Part shown: positions 50,981 through 63,906 of the stretch, one piece after another
Position numbering within the stretch: the first letter of the stretch is position 1
Layout: the number at the start of each line of letters is the position of its first letter
From: Spinacia oleracea
Lineage: Eukaryota; Streptophyta; Magnoliopsida; Caryophyllales; Amaranthaceae
DNA length: 64,000 nucleotides
Reading direction: 5' to 3'
Assembly (NCBI RefSeq): GCF_020520425.1
Contig: NC_079492.1
Location: 66,393,671 to 66,457,670 of the forward strand
Notes under the pieces: generated by a model
Databases searched by the model: none
What the model was told of the DNA's origin: nothing
The model's input: the letters and a program-made list of their open reading frames with translations, nothing else
Translations under genes and position numbers: made by a program

Positions 50981-53539
50981 TAAGGGTAACAGTAAATTTC
51001 CTCGATTGGTAGTGAATCCAAGAACGATTCACGGAAATGAGAGAAAATGAGCAATTTAAAATGTACGTTTCTTTTAGCGACTTTTATGGTTGTTTTCGAA
51101 TATCAAAGTCGAATGGAAAACCGATTGGTGCTTGTGAATTCAAAATACAATGTAGTTTTGAGATCATAAAGCATTGAGTTTAACACTCATCTTTACCAAT
51201 GGTTAACAACCTATTAATTTTTTTACCCATTTAATTCTCGAATGAGTCTAGTCCCTAGACATTCGAATATATTGATGCTTAGAGAACTTTAGAAGCTTCT
51301 GGTAAGATCATCTAGTTGAAACAGAATATTCAACATAAATAAAATGGTAAGAACTTTGTTGGAGTGACATTGACATGTCTAACAAAGTATAAAAGTCAAT
51401 ACTAGAGAAGTAAATTCTTAAGACTATAAGAAAGGGTACAAGAAATAGGAAAACAAGGAACAAATAAAAGGAATTTACGATTCCGCTTCTACCTATAAGT
51501 TTGTGTTTAAAGAGAAGTGACCTAGCAATCAAACTTCCTTGGTATCGTATACCACTTGAGGTTCTTACTTCGGTAATAACTCAAACAATGGAAGCTAGGC
51601 TACACTAATGACCTACAAGTGGGAAACGAAGCATGGAATTGCTACATTAGTTGTAGGGTCATCTAGTTTGTTTTTAATTAAGACCTTTCAAGGCTGGAAC
51701 TTAATGGCTATTTTGTTCCATAATCAGCATACCTAAATTTCTGTTTTCAAACACAAAAAGACTCACATTCAAGAAAAATAAAAACAATGTTTGTTTGTTT
51801 ATTTGAATGAAATGGTCATTTAAGGGGTGAGTCATGTATTCTTGATTAAAACAAACAACTCTTTAACAATAAGAATTTTACTAGGTTCAAATCAATATCT
51901 TGATTTGAGTTCCACAAACCTTTAGCATTGTTGCTTAGACCATGTCGACAAGCTAACAATCAAAAGCTCTATTTTGATCGACTTTTGAAAGTAGATTGAT
52001 TTCTAGATCAATTCAAGACAAGCTAGCTAGTCTTACTTGTTGAAAGTAACAAAAGATATGAACTATTGTTAGAACACCTAGACAATAGAGTTCAAAGTTA
52101 AAGAAAGATTTTATGACTTTATTATTTTAGCTGAATTAGGGTGAATATAGGTTTATTTACTCAATGGGATATAAGTTAGAATCTGTTTGGCTAGTTCAAA
52201 GATTAAGAAGTATAAAATCTACTTGGCATGAAATCATAAAGATCTAGGTTAGATCATGATGATGATTACTTGAGACCAAAAATGATCATCAATGACCGTG
52301 TGTTGTAATTTCACGATCTAGCTCCATAAGATATGGTATATCTACGTTGGAATGATCTAAGTCAATTGGTACTTGATTCGATTAATGATGAATCATACAG
52401 ATTTTTCCTATAATTTCTATAAAACAAAATGCTCAACTACCACCAAACTAAACCAAATTCGTCAAAGCTATTGAAAAGTAAATTCAGAATATCTTTTCAA
52501 TAATAATATATATCTAAAGAGTAGCTAAACTCAGTGGGAGCTTAGTGTTTGTTATTCAACAAACTAAGGCCCAAGTATAGATATATGTTTCATTGTGATT
52601 TATTCAAATGAGACACAAGGGTATTGTTTCTACTACAAATTTTTGAGAACATAATGTTTGTTTGCTCGAAATAATGTCCTTTTGGAGATTCGTTCCCAAA
52701 ATGATAAGTGGGAGAAAATAGACCTCGAAAATCTTCGAGGCGAATAACAAACATAAACGGGCGTTCAGGAGGATTTTCGAAGTTCTTCTAAAAATCCGAA
52801 CATTTATTCTTTAAGGACTTTAGAAGTGGCTTTAAAGAATGGATATCTCTTAGAAGACTTTACAAGTGCTTCAAGGAGAACAGAATATTCAAAGGACTTT
52901 CAAGTGTCTGTTGGTATTCTATTGTTTGATGTTCTATACCCAAGTAGGCATAGAATTCAAGTCACTGAAACTATGAGATTCTTCTATTAGATAGTGAAGA
53001 AACCTACAACTTGCAGTCAAACTATTATCATATAGATTAATGAGTTTGTGACTTGTTTTAGATGGTTAGAGGCTATATATAGACTCAAATGTTTTAGATG
53101 GTTAAAGGCCATAAAACAGAATCAATTTTTTGATGACAAAATTGAAATTTTGTTGATTTGCAAGAATAGATTAACACCTATTGGTTGCAAATTGGTTTTA
53201 AGGATAAAAACCATAAAACATGGAATTGTGTCTTCACACACAAAGTTAGATTAGTTGCTAAAGGTTAAAAGTAAATTCACGGTGTGGATTGTGTTGAAAC
53301 CTCATGCGAAATGGTAATGCTCAAGTCTATAAATCAAGCAATGATTGCATATTGGTACATATTGCAATTGGATGACAAAACATATTCCTCAATCAAATGT
53401 TGGAAGAAACTATGTACATGGCATGTCATAGGATTTGTGGATCCAAATAAATGCTTGAAAAGGAAAGCTAGCTTATGAAATCTAGGTACAAATTTAAGCA
53501 AGCAATTGGGAATTAGAATTGTATTTTAGTGAAACTAAT
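50981..53539 (+). pseudogene. Heavily decayed family-1 Copia gag-pol (5' portion)
   Basis: No long frame remains, but nucleotide traces of pol run in order. At 51610-51660 there is a match to the protease-downstream segment (E1 16770-16820). The integrase C-terminal region is at about 52600-52750. The RT start (E1 18320-18560) is at about 53165-53420, with GTTAGATTAGTTGCTAAAGG and GGTGTGGATT. Many indels and stops break it. It continues after the LINE at 58426. Confidence 0.65.
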
Positions 53540-53699
53540 AAGTATTTTAGTATTTTATATTATCGTTGTACGGAGTAATAGTTATTGGACAACTGGTAAA
53601 ATACAAAACGAATCTTTTCGGATAAAGGCTGAGTTTCTTCCTGCCCAAGTTTTCTCTCGGCGCACGATAAGACCCTCTTCCTTATCATGCGCCGTCGCC

Positions 53700-54926
53700 A
53701 TGGCTGGCAAATCAAAAGCTCGGAAGAACTCCACGAAACCTAAGGGACCTGTTTCTGACTCTCAAGCGAAGAAGACGAAGTCAATGGACGAAGTTCTTGG
53801 TGTTTTGGCTATGGAGGTTGAATCGGATGATGATGGTAATCACTCGGTGGAGGATACGAATGCTTTGGGAGATGAGAATGTGGTGTTATCTCCTAGAACC
53901 TCACTCTCGGAACTGAAATCTCGATCGGAATCGCATCGTACATTCTCGTCGTGGTTGTCGGTGATGAAGTCTGGAAAACAGAGTCAGGTAACCCCCATTC
54001 CTATTTTTCAACCTGATTGTGATACAAACTTGCATAAAACTGAAGATATTGTTTGCATTGAATTGGATGATATCCAAGATGAGGTGGATTACTGGAACTC
54101 AGCATTAATTTGTGCTGTTTTCGGTGCTAATCCCCCCTTATCTGTTTTTGAGGGTTTTTGTAGAAGAATCTAGAAAGATCTAGGGATTGATAAAATTGTT
54201 GCTATTGAACATGGTGTTTTTCTGGTCAGATTTTTCACTATGGAAAATCGAGATAAAGTTCTTGCTGATAATAGACCCACTTTTGATAAGAAACCTGTAA
54301 TTTGCAAACCTTGGCACAAGGACATTGTTGATTTCAAAGATGAAGTCAAGGTGGTTCCTATTTGGATTCATTTGAAACACCTAGATCTTAAATTTTGGGG
54401 AAATCGTAGTTTGGGTAAGATAGTGAGTTCTATTGGGGAATTCATCCAAGCTGATCAAGCAACCATCAATAGGGACAAACTGCAATTTGTTAGGGTCCAG
54501 GTGGAAGTTGCTTTATCTCAGGATTTACCTGACTGTGTGAAATTCCAGGATGAACATGGTATTTTGAAAACAATTAAGGTTGGATATGAATGGAAGCCAA
54601 TTGTTTGTGAACATTGCAAGTTACTTGGGCACCTTGCTGTGGACTGCAGGAAGAAAAAAGGGAAGAAGGTGTGGGTGGCTAAAACAAACCAGACCATACA
54701 ACCAGTTACTAGGGACAGTGTTGTTCAGGATACTGGTGATGGGGATGAGGGTTTTGTACAAGCCATCAACACTTTCCAGATTAGACAGGAAAGCATTTCA
54801 CCAGTTGTGGTGGCAAATTCTTTCCAGATGCTGCAGGATAATGGGGGTAACATAGAAGATACCATTGATAGTGGTGTAACTGCATTAGATGATGGGGGTG
54901 GACTACCTCCTGATTCTAATGGATAG
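53700..54926 (+). pseudogene. LINE ORF1: DUF4283 plus zinc-knuckle protein, one nonsense codon
   Basis: 409 codons including the terminal stop, from ATG 53700 (MAGKSKARKN; context GCCATGG). A basic N-terminus and an acidic linker come first. The DUF4283-type domain follows (about residues 125-260, WNSALICAVFGANPPLS to QFVRVQVEVAL). A CCHC_4 knuckle, CEHCKLLGHLAVDC, comes next, and a low-complexity tail ends the protein. TAG at 54171-54173 lies in the same frame where relatives have Trp (RRIWK-type), so TGG to TAG is likely. The product binds LINE RNA in the ribonucleoprotein. Confidence 0.85.
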
Positions 54927-57900
54927 ATTGGTATTTTGGAATGTCAGGGGGGTGAATAGGGGCACTAAACAAAAAGATGTGAAAGCCTTTTTGAACTCTA
55001 ACAAGTGCAGCCTGGTTTGCCTCCTTGAAACCAAGGTCAAAGCCAAGAATTTGGGGGCTTTGTACCTTAATTTGTTTGCTGGTTGGGCATTCACTTCCAA
55101 TAGCATGTGTCACCCTGGGGGTAGGATCATTCTTGCTTGGAATCCATCTGAATTTCAGGTGAATCCTTACTTTTGTTCTAGTCAGTTAATTCACTGTGAC
55201 ATCAGTACCAAAAATGGTACTACCTTTGCCTGTTCTTTTATATATGCTCACAACTCTCAGCATGAGAGAGTTTCTCTATGGAAAGATCTTTGTACTCTTG
55301 CTGGAAACATCAATGGTGCTTGGATCATGATGGGGGACTTTAACTGTGTGCTTAATACAGATGAAAGGGTAGGTAGTGCTGTTAGATTGAATGAGATTCA
55401 AGATTTCCAGAATTGTGTCAACTGTTGTGGAATAGAGGATGCAAAGTTGAATGGTAATTTCTTTACTTGGAACAATAAACAGCAAGGCAGTATGAGGGTT
55501 TTCTCAAAACTGGATAGAGTCATGATTCATCATGACTGGTGCACTCAGTTTCCAAACACTGAGGTATGTTTTAAAAATGAGGGTTATTTTGATCATTGTC
55601 CTGGCATCATTTCTGTGTATCCTCACCTTGCTGTGGGGAAAAAAACCTTTCAAGTTCTTTCCTATGTGGCAAGCAGCACCCCAATATAATGAAATTGTAA
55701 AGCTAGCATGGAACAAGAATATTCATGGTACCCCTATGTACCAAGTGGTACAGAAATTGAAAAATGTGAAAATTGCTTTGAAAAAACTGAATAAGGAGGG
55801 GTTTGGAGATATTGAAGCTTTGGAGGCTAAAACTGCCCATGCCTTGCAATTGCTCCAAGATGAGTTGCATCTTAACCCTGCTGATAATGTGATAGCTGAC
55901 AAAGAAAAACAGGCTCAACATGATTATATGGTGGCTCATAAAGCCATGATTAGCTTTCTTACTCACAAAGTTAAAGATAGGTGGGTTAAAGAAGGGGATG
56001 AGAACACTGCAATGTTCCACAAATCAATTAGAAGAAGACAGATGCAGAACACTATCCTGTCAATCAAAGACATGAATGGTAAATGGACTACTGATCCAGG
56101 GCAAGTTCTAGTTGTGTTTTTGGATTACTATAAATGGCTTCTAGGAACTAAAGGTGGTGATAGAACTCCAGTCAAGCAGTCAGTAGTGAATAAAGGGCCT
56201 TTGGTATCTGATGATATGTCTTGTATGCTGTCTAATAGCTTTTCTAAAGAAGAGATTAAGGTGGCTATGTGGGACATTGATGGTAGCAAAGCTCCTGGCC
56301 CTGATGGGTTTGGAAGTTCTTTCTTCAAGGGTGCTTGGGAGGAAGTGGGTGAGGATGTGTGTAAAGCTGTGCTGGATTTCTTGAACACTGGAAAGTTGTT
56401 GAAAGAAATTAATGCTACAAGTATCACTCTCATTCCTAAGGGGAAATGTCCAGAGAGTGTGCAAGAATACAGACCAATCTCTTGCTGTAATGTGGTGTAC
56501 AAATGCATCTCCAAGGTTTTCTGTAACAGATTGAGAATTGTTCTACCTGAGGTGATTTCCCAGAACCAAGGTGCTTTTGTTCATAGCAGGTTTATAGCTC
56601 ATAACATCATGGTATGTCAAGATCTGGTGAAAGGTTATGAAAGGAAAAACAACTCTGCAAGGTGTCTTATTAAACTTGATTTACAGAAAGCTTATGATTC
56701 TGTTGATTGGGATTTTATAGAAGAAATAATGGTGGCTCTTAATTTCCCTATTCATTTCACCAAGTTGGTCATGCAATGTGTGAGATCTCCTAAATTTTCT
56801 TTATCTATTAATGGTTCCTTACATGGTTTTTTTGAGGGGAAAAGGGGGCTCAGACAGGGTGATCCACTGTCTCCTCTACTTTTTGTGTTGTTCATTGAAT
56901 ACCTTTCTAGAACTCTGGTGATGGTTGGTGAGAAAAAGGAGTTCAGATTTCACCCAAAGTGTGCAGATGTCAAACTTAATCATTTATGTTTTGCAGATGA
57001 CATAATATTGTGTTGCAAAGGAGAATTTAAATCTATTCACTTGTTGATGCAAGGGTTTCAGCTTTTCTCTATGTCCACTGGTTTGAAAGAAAGCCCCTCC
57101 AAAACCTCAGTGTATGGTTCTGGTATGGATGATCACACAATGTAGAGAATACTGGAGATGACTGGTTTTGCCAGAGGTGTTTTTCTATTTAGATATCTTG
57201 GCATACCAATATGTTTTAAGAAGATAAGTGTGGCTGATTGTGAAAAAATTGTTGAGAGAATGTGTTCTAGAATCCAAAGCTGGAGCCATAAAAACCTCTC
57301 GTTTGCTGGCAGATTAACCCTGGTCTAGTCTGTGCTAATGACTATTCAGACTTATTGGGCTCAAATCATGATTCTCCAAAAGTGCATCTTGAAAACTGTC
57401 AATAGTATATGTAGATCTTTCCTCTGGAATGGTGTTGCAGAACATGTGGGGCCTGGGAAAGTTGCTTGGAAGCAGTTGTGTAGTTCAAAAAAAGAAGGGG
57501 GTTTGAGGCTTATTAATTTACATGTGTGGAATACAGCTGCTATGGGCAAGCATGTATGGATGGTAGCCTCAAGAAAGGAGAATGTGTGGGTTAGATGGGT
57601 AGAGTCAGTGTATCTCAAAGGAGGGAATTGGTGGAATTACTCTCCTAAGATTACTGATAGCTGGTACTGGAAGTCCATCTGTCAAGTGAAAGAAATGAAG
57701 AAGCTGCATTTGTCTGAAGTTCAGTTGTGCTCATTGACTAAATATTCAATTAAGTTGGCTTACAGTCAGCTTGTTTCTCCTAGTGGTAACAAGATGTATT
57801 GGGCTAATGCTATTTTGTGTAGACTAGCTCAGCCTAAACACAAATTCATCTCATGGCTAGCAGTTTTAGAGAGACAAAGTACCAAGGATAGATTGAAGCT

Positions 57901-58303
57901 GTTTGGGGTCTCAGTGGATGATATATGTCTTCTGTGTGGTGTTGAAGTGGAAAATCACAGTCACCTGTTTTTTGGTTGGCAGTATAGCTTAAGATGTTGG
58001 AAGCAGATTGCTGGTTTCCTGCAAATCAATACAAGTATCAGAAGCTTGCCTCAACTGATTAAATGGATTCATAGGAGAAAGTTCACTAAGTTCAGGAAAG
58101 GGGTGTTGTTCACCTTTGCCTGGTGCTTAGTGTACCATATTTGGAAAGAAAGAAATAATGCACTGTGGAATAATCAGATTAGATGTATTGATAATATTTG
58201 TAGCCTAGTCAAGTACACTGCTAGCAGCAGGGTTCATTCAGTTTTACCTCGAGCAATTAGCTCAAGGGATCACAGTTGGTTCATCACCCTCTTAGAAGGG
58301 TAG
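54919..58303 (+). pseudogene. LINE ORF2: endonuclease, reverse transcriptase and zf-RVT, three lesions
   Basis: Starts at ATG 54919, overlapping the end of ORF1 by eight bases. The APE endonuclease is at about residues 1-230, with FWNVRG, Glu in LLETKV, MGDFNCVLN, SKLDRV and DHCPGI. A one-base gain in the seven-A run at 55639-55645 shifts the frame. The RT follows in the other frame, with SKAPGPDGF, YRPISCCNVVYK, LDLQKAYDSVDW, RQGDPLSPLLF and FADDIILCC (Asp pair at 56996-57001). In-frame TAG codons are at 57143-57145 and 57326-57328, both probably CAG originally. The C-terminal zf-RVT domain (ANAILCRLAQPKHKFISWLA, CLLCGVEVENHSHLFF) reads to 58303. Confidence 0.88.
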
Positions 58304-58425
58304 TTTTGTTTGGCTTAGTCCTGTTTTTTGGCTGTTTGAGTGGAGCTTGTTCCACTTAACTCTTGATTTGTAAATGTTGTGCATAATATATACAATACTT
58401 GCTTATAAAAAAAAAGTATTTTAGT

Positions 58426-60503
58426 TTCATAAAATATACATGAATCTTATAAATGTATAAGAAGTTTAGTGGGAGTACGTAAAAATTAATTGGTCCTATG
58501 TGTACTACACATATCTCTCTATTGTGAAAGAACACTCAAATTCTAATGACTTAGATTTGAAATTATTCATCAATGATGGACCAAAGCGAAACTTAGTACA
58601 TATTGGGTATTAAAATCTATACTCAAAAGATCTTAGAATATTGTTTTGAATTAAGTAATGGCATTTACTAAATCAAACATGAAAGACTCCAGTGGAGATA
58701 TTCGAACCATGTGAATTGAATAAATCTAAGTAATGAATGTTTGAACTATGTATAAGCATTTACTAAGTTAAACATCAAAGAATCTAATGAGATTCTTCAC
58801 CTATATTATATGCCAAAGAATTTAGCTGGATTTAGTGTCTACTGAAATTGGATAGCTAAAGTTACATGAATAGAATTCAATTGGGAATTATTGTGCAAAA
58901 GAATTTATCATGTATGATATAATATAAGGATTGCCAAAAATGTATCGTATGGCTCTAGGCATGACAAACATATACCAATCTCTATTGTTCTAAGTAAAGA
59001 TCAACTAGATTGAGATCAAGAAAAACTTATGGTACTTGAAAAGGTACATAGGAATAGTTCTTGATTCAAGGAAATAAAGATATGCTATATATCAATGTTA
59101 CACGCATAAACACTGGCAAATAATCAAGCAAGATCCCTTTGGAGTTAACCATTGGCAAGGACGACCTACAACGCATCGTGTTTTGAAATGGCAACATGGA
59201 TTGAAGACTATGAGTTATTATGTGGGAAATTAAATATTAATTTCTGTGTTCTAAGTTACAGCTGGAAAGTATTCCGCATATCCATGAACTGCTTGGATAA
59301 GCCAATCCAAACAAAGCGTCACTAGCAACCTATACAGTTGAAGTACAGTACTTATTGCCTAATAAGCAATGAAACTGAGTTGTTTACGTTAAGAGTTCTT
59401 CACTGAGCTTGGGTAGATCACATGTCTGCTGACTTGATGGTTCTTCATTGCAAAATGCGTAGAACCACTATTGAATACTAGATCACATAATATACAAACT
59501 CAAAAGATCTTATCATCCTATCTCGAAAGACATTCGATGAAAAAGGATATTAAGATTGGCAAAGCATGATTACTAAACCTATGCAACAAGTGAAATACAA
59601 CACTCACATTGTGGCACTGGAAGTCAAACATAGCTTTGAATTCCATTAATTGTTTTAAAAATGGGTTAGAGCCCCATGGTTGTAAAACATTGGGGTTGAA
59701 CATTTATCATATATGAAAATGTATTTTCATATTCCATTTAATCTTGGTTTAGTATTAAATGATGAGTCCTTTCAATTTGACGATATATTCAAGATAGACT
59801 GTCTGGACCAGTCATGTGACTAAGAAAGGTCTATCAAGTGAACTTGAATGTCAAAAGTTGAAAATGGTCCCTGGTCGGAAGTTTTCTATAAAGGTGGACG
59901 CATAGAAAACGCTAGACTACTAGAATGCAAGATGACTAGTAGTTCTGTTTCTTGAACTATGTGGACATGGCAATGTCACAATCATTTGCATAGATACTTA
60001 CTTGAGAAGATTAGTATCAGACAGACCTATGAAACTTTACTATAAGAGATGAAAATCTGTCATAAGTAAATTACATTACATTATTAGACACTAATCCTCA
60101 ATACCTGAGTGATTTGAGATTACTTGTTTGAGAACTGGTTACTTTGACGTTGTCATGCGTCACACCGTAAAATGAGACTATAACGACAACGCTCAGGTAA
60201 TCACCTATCAAACGAAGTCTAACCTCAAGATCACAAGATTGGGATTGTCCTCCCTTAAATCAGGATAAGATGCTGAAAGTTGTACAAGGCCACTCGGAGA
60301 GCTAGAAACTGAAAAAATGCATGGCCGTGCTCAGATGAATCATAGGCTATGATTATCTGTTTAATTGATCAGTTGAACTCTGAAACCGAGAAATACCTCT
60401 GTACATAAGAAGGATGACTACTCTTACCTTATGTTCATGAGCAGGCATCAAGCGACAAAGAAATTAGGAAATGCACACTTGTCCCTAAGGACAAGTGGGA
60501 GAC
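58426..60503 (+). pseudogene. Decayed family-1 Copia RT/RNase H end and 3' UTR of the outer unit
   Basis: RT and RNase H traces continue after the LINE, for example CTTAGTACATATTGGG near 58590 (E1 18877-18893) and the end of pol near 59700. From about 59756, GATGAGTCCTTTCAATTTGA marks the family-1 3' UTR, which is much better preserved. The PPT-proximal stem-loop is at 60477-60496 and the purine tract AAGTGGGAGAC at 60493-60503. Confidence 0.7.
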
Positions 60504-61928
60504 TGAAGGAAATAATTCCCTTAGTCCAAGTATGCATTCAATTCTAAGTCTAATAAATGTGGTTCAGTATTAATTAACAAGTTAATAAATTCAGTGAGAT
60601 CAAGTGAGCTGAATGCCTAGTTAGAGGCCGCTTCAGTTCAAGTGGAATTAATAATATTAATCCACAACTTACTCTTGACTGAACCCGTAGGGTCACACAA
60701 ATAGTACGTGAACGGATCAAGTATTTAAGTGAATATATTATTCATTAAGTACTCCATTTATGAACATTCGGAAACGACGAATCTCGGTTCCAGTGGGAGC
60801 TGAAATCGTCAAAAGGCAAAGTAAAGAATATTCCGGAAATGAAGATGTTGCCGGAAACGGAAATATGGTTCATGATGGAAATATAAATATTATCCAAGTC
60901 GTAGATTTTGCCGGAAACGGAAACATGGTTCGTATCAGAAAATATTATCGGAAATTGAAATATTGCCGGAATCAGAAATATTACCGGAATCGAAAATATT
61001 GTCGGAATAGGAAATTATTACCGGAATCGGAAATATTAACGGAAACGTAAATATTGTTCGAAACGGAAATAAATTCCGGAATCGGAAAACGAATCGGAAG
61101 CTCGACGAGCGACAAGCTGGCAAGCGAGCCGGCTCATCACTCAACGAACAAAGGCCGCACGCACATCGCAAGGCACAAGGCCCAACGCCGACGCCGAGCA
61201 CAATGCCCAGGGCCTAGAAATGGTGCTGGCGTGTTGTGTGACGGGCCACGAACAAGCAGCAAGCAATGGGCCGAAGGCTAGCAGCGAGCCTCGCTTGGGC
61301 CAAGCCAAGGAGCGCGCCAACGTGGGCCTGCAAGGCTGCGTTGGTGGGGAGTTCCTTGTGCATCAAGGCTTGTGCGATTTCTTCTGCGCCAAGTAACTTG
61401 GGCCTTAAGAAATCAGTTTTCCTATTTCTACTAAAATTAGATATTTGGATAGATTTTAAACACTTAGTGTTTAATTAATCCTAGAATTCTAATGCTACTA
61501 ATTAACTAGAGTCCTAATAGGATTTTAATTGAATCCTAGTAGAATACTAATTTCTTATTTCCTACTCTATAAATATGTGATTAGCATACACAATTCATAT
61601 ACAACTCATAACATATACTTTACATAGATTGTGTTCAAGGGAGAACATAATTCATATCCTAACCCGAGTGCATAAAACCTTAGTGAATATCCTAGTTATT
61701 GGTTGAACCTAAGGCGGATCCGAACGTGCTGTAAACTATCTATGAAGGGGCGACACTTGGAGCTCTAAAGACTTGTTCTTGTTCGGTTCGAGAGCAGCTA
61801 GGGAAGGCACGCATCACATTGTATGTATCCTAAATTATGCTAATTGACAATGTGGAAATTAATTTGCATTCCTGGATTTATGGTTTTTCCGAATGAATTA
61901 TATTGTTTATATTGTTCATAACCTAACA
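60504..61928 (+). repeat. LTR C (3' LTR of the outer family-1 unit)
   Basis: It starts TGAAGGAAATAATTCCC and ends CATAACCTAACA, followed by the TSD TGAAA. It is 1425 bases, closer to LTR A than to E1/E2 in its GC-rich part, with one copy of the 88-bp unit. The likely TATA box, TATAAATATG, is at 61568-61577. Confidence 0.9.
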
Positions 61929-61942
61929 TGAAAATCTGTCTA

Positions 61943-62084
61943 ACAATCCAAGATTCTTTTGTGTGTGTAAAGAGAGTCACTGAGGGCAAGGAGACAAATT
62001 ATGTAGACGAGATTCAATCCCAGGTCTTGGGTACCATCTCCTCAAGTCTTTACCAACTAAGCTAGTTGACAATCCAAGATTCTT
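61943..62084 (-). mobile_element. tRNA-derived SINE, minus strand, with 16-bp TSD
   Basis: A 110-base insertion (61959-62068) is flanked by ACAATCCAAGATTCTT at 61943-61958 and 62069-62084. On the minus strand it starts CAACTAGCTTAGTTGG, containing the A-box TAGCTTAGTTGG. It then has a B-box-like GGGATTGAATCTC, and ends in a short TTTACACACACAA tail. Internal Pol III promoter boxes and a long TSD fit a tRNA-derived SINE. Confidence 0.75.
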
Positions 62085-62225
62085 GCGTAGGAGCATTCAT
62101 TTGGGTAATTACCTACCTTTTCTTCCTTGTTCCCAAAAAATGATATCATCGGTTTAGAAATACTGGTTCATTAATAATCATGTTTTATACATGACAGTTT
62201 ATGTTTACCTCCTTTTTTCATAGTA

Positions 62226-62440
62226 AGTTCAAAAGGTCTTACCAACATAAGTTGGTGGAGTTGGTGGGAACTCATCTTGTGACTTGGAGGTCATAGGGTT
62301 GGGCCCCATCAACTATGAAATGCTTGGTAATGGCTCAAGCAAAGACCTGTGTAGCTGGACTGGTTAACCTGTGATAGATGTTGGTTTAGTAAAGTCAATC
62401 TTCTTACCTAATAAAAGAAAAAAAAAGTTCAGAAGGTCTT
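62226..62440 (+). mobile_element. Second SINE-like insertion, plus strand, with 15-bp TSD
   Basis: A 185-base segment (62241-62425) is flanked by AGTTCAAAAGGTCTT (62226-62240) and AGTTCAGAAGGTCTT (62426-62440), one mismatch. It begins ACCAACATAAGTTGGTGG, has GGGTTGGGCCCC as a weak B-box, and ends in an A-rich tail. The layout resembles Au-type plant SINEs. The family name is tentative. Confidence 0.65.
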
Positions 62441-62612
62441 GCACGCACAATTTATTGTACACCAAGTTTTTTGTAACTTTTAATATGTTTTTTTTTAATG
62501 ATAAATATTGATTGATAAACATTTTAAAGGGTTAACTAGTTACATCTTTTTTTACTGATGATTTTGAATGAATATTTTTTATTAAAATTAATAAAAATTA
62601 TCACTAAATAAT

Positions 62613-62868
62613 ATACTTCCTCCTTTCCTAAAATATCGCACAATGGTTGAATTTTACTCCTCTAACACATTACTTAGGCTGAATATCTCAAATCGTGTTC
62701 AATTAAAAATTATAAAAATTAATATTTAGAAATATATATTGATATGAATCTAACATGACCCCACATGACTACAATTTTATTACGTACGAATCACACAAAA
62801 TGACCAAAATCGTAGCGTGAATAGTGTGAAAAATAAAATGGTGCAATATTTCCGGAATAGAGGAAGTA
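62613..62868. mobile_element. Stowaway-like MITE
   Basis: A 252-base element (62615-62866) is flanked by TA dinucleotides. The left end is CTTCCTCCTTTCCTAAAATA and the right end in reverse is CTTCCTCTATTCCGGAAATA, an imperfect inverted repeat continuing as (T/C)GCAC(A/C)AT. No coding capacity. TA target and CT(T/C)CCTCC-type ends fit Tc1/mariner MITEs. Confidence 0.8.
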
Positions 62869-63600
62869 TAACTTTTACCTATATTCGGGGTAACATAATT
62901 CTTGTACACCACTTGTAACTAAAAAAATGTATAGTAAGTTTATATTTACCTCGTTTTCCTGCGATGTAGTTTATTAGAAAAAAAAAAAGTTGTTTTCAAG
63001 TAATCTATACTAATATTTTAAAACACAATGTTTGCATAAAGTGATGTCACCTGTCATCTCTTTTACACTATCGCCGTTCCTTAATTCTTTTTACGCTTAC
63101 TATGTGCACAAACTCCAATGCTATATTTCAACAAGGCAATTACAACAGTCAAGGGCCGACAATGAAAGACCCAACTATCTTTTCGTCTCTTCGGTCTATA
63201 AGTTTAATTTGTATTGTAATGTGTGTAATTGTCTGTTGGAAGTCCTTGTTGAAAGTGCAAAAGAAAAAGAGTGGAAAAGTGAGAAAGTGAAAAATCTCAT
63301 ATTGATAAAATCCCAACCTTAGTCTTTGTTTATAATTGGGTACTTGAGTGCAATACTTGTTTAAGAAAGTATGAGAGTGGTATGGGTACATAACACAAAC
63401 GTCGGTTGATCAGGTTGGGCTCAGGCCGTGGGCCTTGGGAATGCGGTTTGCAGGCGTGGGGTGGGTTTTGTGAGCCCGTATATTCTTTTTGGTCAGAAAT
63501 GGTTTGATCAATTATTGTTGTAAGGGTCAGAAGAATTAATCAACCCCACTTAATGTTGTAACTGCTCCACTACTTCCGTTTTTATTACTTTCAGTTCCCA
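62869..63600. other. Unassigned interval
   Basis: AT-rich DNA with no recognisable gene. Short frames at 63032-63322 have no motif I recognise. The part after about 63400 could be an LTR of the Copia-type element whose gag starts at 63907, but no LTR boundary could be fixed. Confidence 0.4.
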
Positions 63601-63906
63601 TATATATTCTATAATTCCATTCTCAGAAACACAATACACAAAACACTGTTAAATCATTCTCTCTCTAAAATTCTCTTCTGTTCTGGGAAATATTCTGGTC
63701 TCCAATCGAGGTTTGTGAGTGCACACAACCCTTGGTGTCGTGTTAACCCTGGAGGGAAACCGCAAGCGTTCTACTGCACCGGGGTAGCGCATAATTGTCT
63801 TTTTAGAGAAGTGGTTCTGCCACGGCGTTACAAGTTGTCCAGTTCGTATTTTGTAACACCCAGATAAGTCGTTCTAATTTTATTGCTAACAATCTAAAAG
63901 ACAATT

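Larger units (their letters stand above)
53540..58425 (+). mobile_element. L1-type LINE, full-length, with 12-bp TSD
   Basis: The element is 53552-58413 (4862 bases). It is flanked by AAGTATTTTAGT at 53540-53551 and 58414-58425 and ends in a poly(A) tail just before the second copy. It encodes ORF1 (nucleic-acid-binding) and ORF2 (endonuclease-RT). It lies in the RT part of the old Copia pol. Coding lesions show it is not autonomous now. Confidence 0.93.

Noticed and set aside
50764-53478. Small plus-strand frames after the second leader (62-74 codons) as genes
   Set aside because: They sit in decayed Copia gag-pol with traceable nucleotide similarity to E1; they are fragments by chance.
53552-53581. 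A GTACGGAGTA string at the LINE start as a MITE end
   Set aside because: The 12-bp TSD and poly(A) tail place the LINE 5' end exactly here; the string is part of the LINE 5' region.
63032-63391. Overlapping frames of 60-96 codons as a host gene
   Set aside because: No recognisable domain, both strands open, ordinary AT-rich composition.
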